A stretch of DNA of 54,327 nucleotides from the NCBI RefSeq assembly GCF_016316925.1, contig NZ_JAEEGB010000039.1, positions 1 to 54,327 of the forward strand, read 5' to 3'. Under the pieces are notes generated by a model that saw nothing but the letters and a program-made list of their open reading frames with translations, made no database searches and was not told where the DNA came from. Shown here one piece after another: positions 51,426-54,327 of the stretch (the first letter of the stretch is position 1; every line of letters starts with the position of its first letter). Made by a program: the position numbers and the translations under genes. Origin of the DNA: Clostridium aciditolerans. GTDB lineage: Bacteria; Bacillota; Clostridia; Clostridiales; Clostridiaceae.

Positions 51426-52778
51426 TTGGCTGTAAATGCAAAACGTTGTGAAAATATTGTTGCCCAAGATGGTGAAGTAGTTGGGGCTGCTTGTAGAGTA
51501 CCTTATTATCCATTAGTTGTAAAATCTGGACGAGGGGCGATAATTGAAGATGCTGATGGAAATGAATATATAGATATGCTATCTAGTGCAGCAGCAACTA
51601 ATGTTGGACATTCACATCCTAAGGTTGTAGATGCAATTATAGAGCAAGCAAGAGAAGTTATTCACTATACACCAGTCTACACATACCATGAACCTTTAGT
51701 TAAATTGGCAAAAGAGCTAACAGAAATTACACCGGGAAACTTTAAAAAGAAAGTAGTATTTGGTCTTACAGGATCAGATTCAAATGATGGAATGATTAAA
51801 TTAGCCAGAGCTTATACAGGAAGAAGTAAAATAATTTCCTTTATAGGTGCTTATCATGGCTCCACATACGGTTCAATTTCACTTTCTGCTATAAGTTTAA
51901 ATATGCGCAGAAAAATTGGGCCACTAGTTCCAGATATTTATCATATAAACTATCCTCATTGCTATCGTTGTAAATTTGGTAAAAAGGAAGAAAGCTGCAA
52001 CTTAGAATGCCTTCAAGATTTTGAAGATAAATTTAAGAGTTACTTGCCACCAGAAGAAGTAGCTGCAGTAATAATGGAGCCTATACAAGGAGATGCAGGA
52101 CTTATTGTGCCTCCACAAAAGTATGTTAAAAAACTATATGATTTGTGCAAGAAAAATGGGATTTTATTTGCTGTTGACGAGGTACAGCAGGGCTTTGGAA
52201 GAACAGGCAAGTGGTTTAGTATAGAAAACTTTGGAATTGAGCCAGACATAATTGTTATGGGAAAATCAATAGCCTCTGGTATGCCGATGAGTGCAATAGT
52301 TGCAAGAGCGGAGATTATGGATGCAGTAGGACCTCCTGCACATGCCTTTACAACTATGGCAAACCCTATATGCTGCAAAGCTGCCCTTGCTACAATTAAT
52401 GTAATAAAAGAAGAAAAGCTTCTAGAACATTCTAAAAATCTAGGTGAATATACCAAAGAACGTTTTAATAAGATGAAGGATAAATATTCTCTAATCGGAG
52501 ATGTTAGAGGTATAGGACTGAATATAGGTGTTGACCTAGTTAAAGATAGAAATACAAAAGAAAGAGCACAAGAAGCTGCAGCAAAAATTTGTTATAGATG
52601 CTGGGAAAAGGGAGTATTGCTTACCTTTTTTGCAAATAATGTATTACGCGTTCAACCGCCACTTGTAATAACTAAAGAGCAAATTGATAAAGCACTTAAT
52701 ATTATTGAGAATTCAATAGTGGAATATTTAAGGGGAGATATTCCAGACGAAGTGCTTAAGGTAGCCAAGGGCTGGTAG
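51426..52778 (+). CDS. Class III aminotransferase (GABA/ornithine type) with Cys-rich insert
   Basis: 450 residues from TTG 51426, which follows GGGGAGGGG by 5 nt; no ATG fits. PLP-binding motifs are GSDSNDGMIKLARAYTGR, the FAVDEVQQGFGRTGKW block with its Asp, and the Schiff-base Lys in VMGKSIASGMPM. At about 177-195 it carries CYRCKFGKKEESCNLEC, a four-Cys insert known in some 4-aminobutyrate aminotransferases and amino acid racemase relatives. The substrate is probably an omega-amino acid such as GABA or 5-aminovalerate. It is a single gene; its unusually strong ribosome site suggests high expression. It is distinct from the aminotransferase at 25947. Confidence 0.9.
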   Translation: MAVNAKRCENIVAQDGEVVGAACRVPYYPLVVKSGRGAIIEDADGNEYIDMLSSAAATNVGHSHPKVVDAIIEQAREVIHYTPVYTYHEPLVKLAKELTEITPGNFKKKVVFGLTGSDSNDGMIKLARAYTGRSKIISFIGAYHGSTYGSISLSAISLNMRRKIGPLVPDIYHINYPHCYRCKFGKKEESCNLECLQDFEDKFKSYLPPEEVAAVIMEPIQGDAGLIVPPQKYVKKLYDLCKKNGILFAVDEVQQGFGRTGKWFSIENFGIEPDIIVMGKSIASGMPMSAIVARAEIMDAVGPPAHAFTTMANPICCKAALATINVIKEEKLLEHSKNLGEYTKERFNKMKDKYSLIGDVRGIGLNIGVDLVKDRNTKERAQEAAAKICYRCWEKGVLLTFFANNVLRVQPPLVITKEQIDKALNIIENSIVEYLRGDIPDEVLKVAKGW

Positions 52779-52791
52779 TCATCAGATAAAG

Positions 52792-52820
52792 AATGCTAGG
52801 AATTACACCTAGCATTTTTA
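52792..52820 (+). terminator. Terminator of the aminotransferase gene
   Basis: AATGCTAGG (52792-52800) and CCTAGCATT (52808-52816), followed by TTTTA; also positioned for the convergent gene. Confidence 0.85.
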
Positions 52821-52841
52821 CTTTACACAAGTCTATTAAAT

Positions 52842-53906
52842 CTAACGGAGCCAATCAGGATTACCTGGTACGAAAGGTTTATTACCATACTTTTTCCTAA
52901 ACTCGCCAAGAACATTTGCTATAAGCTCAGGCTTGTCTTTAAAAGTATCTATATCTTTTATAACCTCCATGTTTTGACTGAAAGGACAACTCGATATACA
53001 CATGCCACAATCAGTGCCGGTGTATGTCCACTTAATGTAACAAGTTTCCTGTTCTGTTTTCCAATTGAAATTACCATTAGATTCTTTTTTAGTTTCAGTT
53101 GATATAGAGTGAGAAGGACAGGTTAATGAACAATTTTTACATAGTTCACAAAAGTCTTCAAGACCAAAGGACGTAGGTTTATCTACTTCGAGTTCTAAAT
53201 TTGTAGTTACAACTCCTAGTCTAAGTCTAGAGCCGAGTTCTTTATTTGTAAGCAGACTGTTTCTTCCTATTTCCCCAAGCCCAGCATCTTTAGCTACTAG
53301 AACAGGCATAAGTAAATAGTTTGCATCCATATGGTTTCTGGCTTCATAGCCTAAACTTCTTATGTAATAGCCAAGAACCATACCTATTACAGCTGCATCT
53401 ACATAGCATTTAGATGTTTCTATAACCTCTGCAATCATTGGCCCTCTATTTATCATATCTTTATCCATTTCAACTGCAAAAACTATACCATATTTATGGT
53501 CCGATTTCACTTTTTCACCATAAACTTCAGCATGTCTACCTCTATGAGTGTAAAAATGATAATCCTTAAGCTCTGTAATCCCCACTAATTTTGCTCCATA
53601 GTGCTTAGCAAAACCTTTTATTCTTTTAGTTATAATTTTTTTATTACCTTCAACTTTTACTGGATTAACATCACCTTCACACAGATGTCTTATATCACCT
53701 AAAAAATCAAAGGCACAGCTTGCCATAGGAGAGTTTAATGGACTATAAGTCATAGTGTCTTCATCGCAGAGACGAGGTCTAGTTCTTATGCTGTCATCGA
53801 TAGCTTTTTTATCAGGATTTCTTTTATAATAATCTTCATAAGCATCAGTACCTTTTTGATAATTTGATCTAGAAAACATTGCATCTCTTTCATCAACTCT
53901 TTTCAT
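52842..53906 (-). CDS. 4Fe-4S double-cluster protein (epoxyqueuosine reductase / reductive dehalogenase-like)
   Basis: Start at ATG 53906 (354 residues), preceded by GGGGGGTA; the frame extends upstream through that site. The N-terminal half resembles the corrinoid-binding fold of QueG and reductive dehalogenases, with MDANYLLMPVLVAKDAGLGE and RNSLLTNKELGSRLRL. Cluster motifs follow: CELCKNCSLTCPSHSI and CYIKWTYTGTDCGMCISSCP. There is no Tat signal and no membrane anchor gene, unlike respiratory dehalogenases, so it is a cytoplasmic member of unknown substrate. It lacks the HEAT-repeat end of QueG. Monocistronic. Nothing recognisable lies between 53907 and 54205. Confidence 0.82.
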   Translation of the reverse strand: MKRVDERDAMFSRSNYQKGTDAYEDYYKRNPDKKAIDDSIRTRPRLCDEDTMTYSPLNSPMASCAFDFLGDIRHLCEGDVNPVKVEGNKKIITKRIKGFAKHYGAKLVGITELKDYHFYTHRGRHAEVYGEKVKSDHKYGIVFAVEMDKDMINRGPMIAEVIETSKCYVDAAVIGMVLGYYIRSLGYEARNHMDANYLLMPVLVAKDAGLGEIGRNSLLTNKELGSRLRLGVVTTNLELEVDKPTSFGLEDFCELCKNCSLTCPSHSISTETKKESNGNFNWKTEQETCYIKWTYTGTDCGMCISSCPFSQNMEVIKDIDTFKDKPELIANVLGEFRKKYGNKPFVPGNPDWLR

Positions 53907-54205
53907 TAGTATACCCCCCAAAAACAATTGAATTTTATGTTTTTAGTATACTATCAATATAATGAAGTTTCTATATATTTCAATTTTTTTGTTAAAATAG
54001 AAGTAAATTTAGCCTAATATGAATAATTCCTTAATATTATCAAAGTGTGGGATATGTAGTAGTTGCCCATAAACAATAGATATGATAAGTTATAATCAGT
54101 TATGTAAATGGAAAAATAATGTTATTAATACAGTTATAGAATAATCATTATTATATTGATATATTAAAATTTAGTAATGATTATGAAAGCTCCAGTAATA
54201 AGTTT

Positions 54206-54327
54206 ATCCGATGACTTATCCGCTCTAATACTCCCATCGCACTCTGTGAAAGCGATTCGCACCAAATCGAAGATTTGGGCTCTCTGCTTGCACTCTGTGA
54301 AAGCGATTCGCACCAAATCAAAGATTT
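54206..54327 (-). repeat. Dispersed repeat, cut by the window end
   Basis: On the minus strand, GATGGGAGTATTAG followed by ATCGGATAAA matches the right half of the repeat at 11817-11900. Here it continues into the tandem block at 54239-54327. The full element extends beyond the window. Confidence 0.6.
54239..54327. repeat. 51-nt tandem repeat (two units seen)
   Basis: GCACTCTGTGAAAGCGATTC begins at 54239 and again at 54290. The 38 nt that can be compared differ at one position (G/A). The unit contains the palindromic AAATCGAAGATTT. The second unit is cut by the window end. Confidence 0.8.

Noticed and set aside
54239-54327. CRISPR-like spacing of a repeat at the window end
   Set aside because: The two units adjoin as a 51-nt tandem duplication differing at one base, with no variable spacer, and no cas genes are present.

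Overview
The window is AT-rich, with dense Shine-Dalgarno sites, many hairpin terminators, a LysM-GH18 spore-cortex-lytic type protein and mainly anaerobic gene content. It reads as a chromosomal segment of a Clostridium-type Firmicute; that is an inference from gene families, and I cannot name the species. No tRNA, rRNA, CRISPR array, prophage or intact insertion sequence is visible.

Region by region. 1-6.2 kb: spore lytic protein, DNA polymerase IV, an acetyltransferase, a DMT permease and a DUF1275 membrane protein. dinB and the permease gene are each preceded by a copy of the same structured repeat, which supplies their ribosome binding site. 6.3-11.8 kb: a probable sigma-54 regulon (alpha/beta hydrolase, CoA-transferase, MFS carrier) with a perfect -24/-12 promoter, repeated upstream sites and its own PAS-AAA-Fis activator. 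11.9-22.1 kb: housekeeping and signalling genes (a repeat-containing secreted protein, ClpB behind a CtsR operator, an orphan chemoreceptor, a DODA-type dioxygenase, a diguanylate cyclase, MreB, a DnaQ-like exonuclease) plus a decayed carbamate kinase. 22.3-25.9 kb: a yybP-ykoY manganese riboswitch ahead of a DedA protein and a P-type cation ATPase.

25.9-47 kb is the main point of interest. Two divergent operons and two following genes look like a flavin- and quinone-based respiratory system related to the Gram-positive extracellular electron transfer loci. One operon encodes ApbE, an ABC substrate-binding lipoprotein, a U32 protein and an aminotransferase. Facing it are an NDH-2 with a membrane tail and an eleven-gene unit: EetA-like, EetB-like, polyprenyl diphosphate synthase, UbiD, UbiA, UbiX, ABC ATPase and permease, a small FMN-binding protein and a CitA/CitB-type two-component system. 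Downstream lie a lipoprotein FMN/FAD reductase of the fumarate reductase family behind a Rex-like site, and a molybdopterin oxidoreductase. The simplest reading is NADH to NDH-2 to a prenylated naphthoquinone, then to covalently flavinylated surface proteins and an external or organic acceptor. The early naphthoate pathway genes are absent here, while an ABC importer is split around the quinone genes, so import of a quinone precursor is a testable idea.

47-54.3 kb: a protein with two HNH-like motifs, an XRE-cupin regulator, an IS110 transposase remnant, an unrecognised secreted coiled-coil protein, a kinase lacking its P-loop, a class III aminotransferase and a double 4Fe-4S protein. The window ends inside a dispersed repeat containing a 51-nt tandem duplication.
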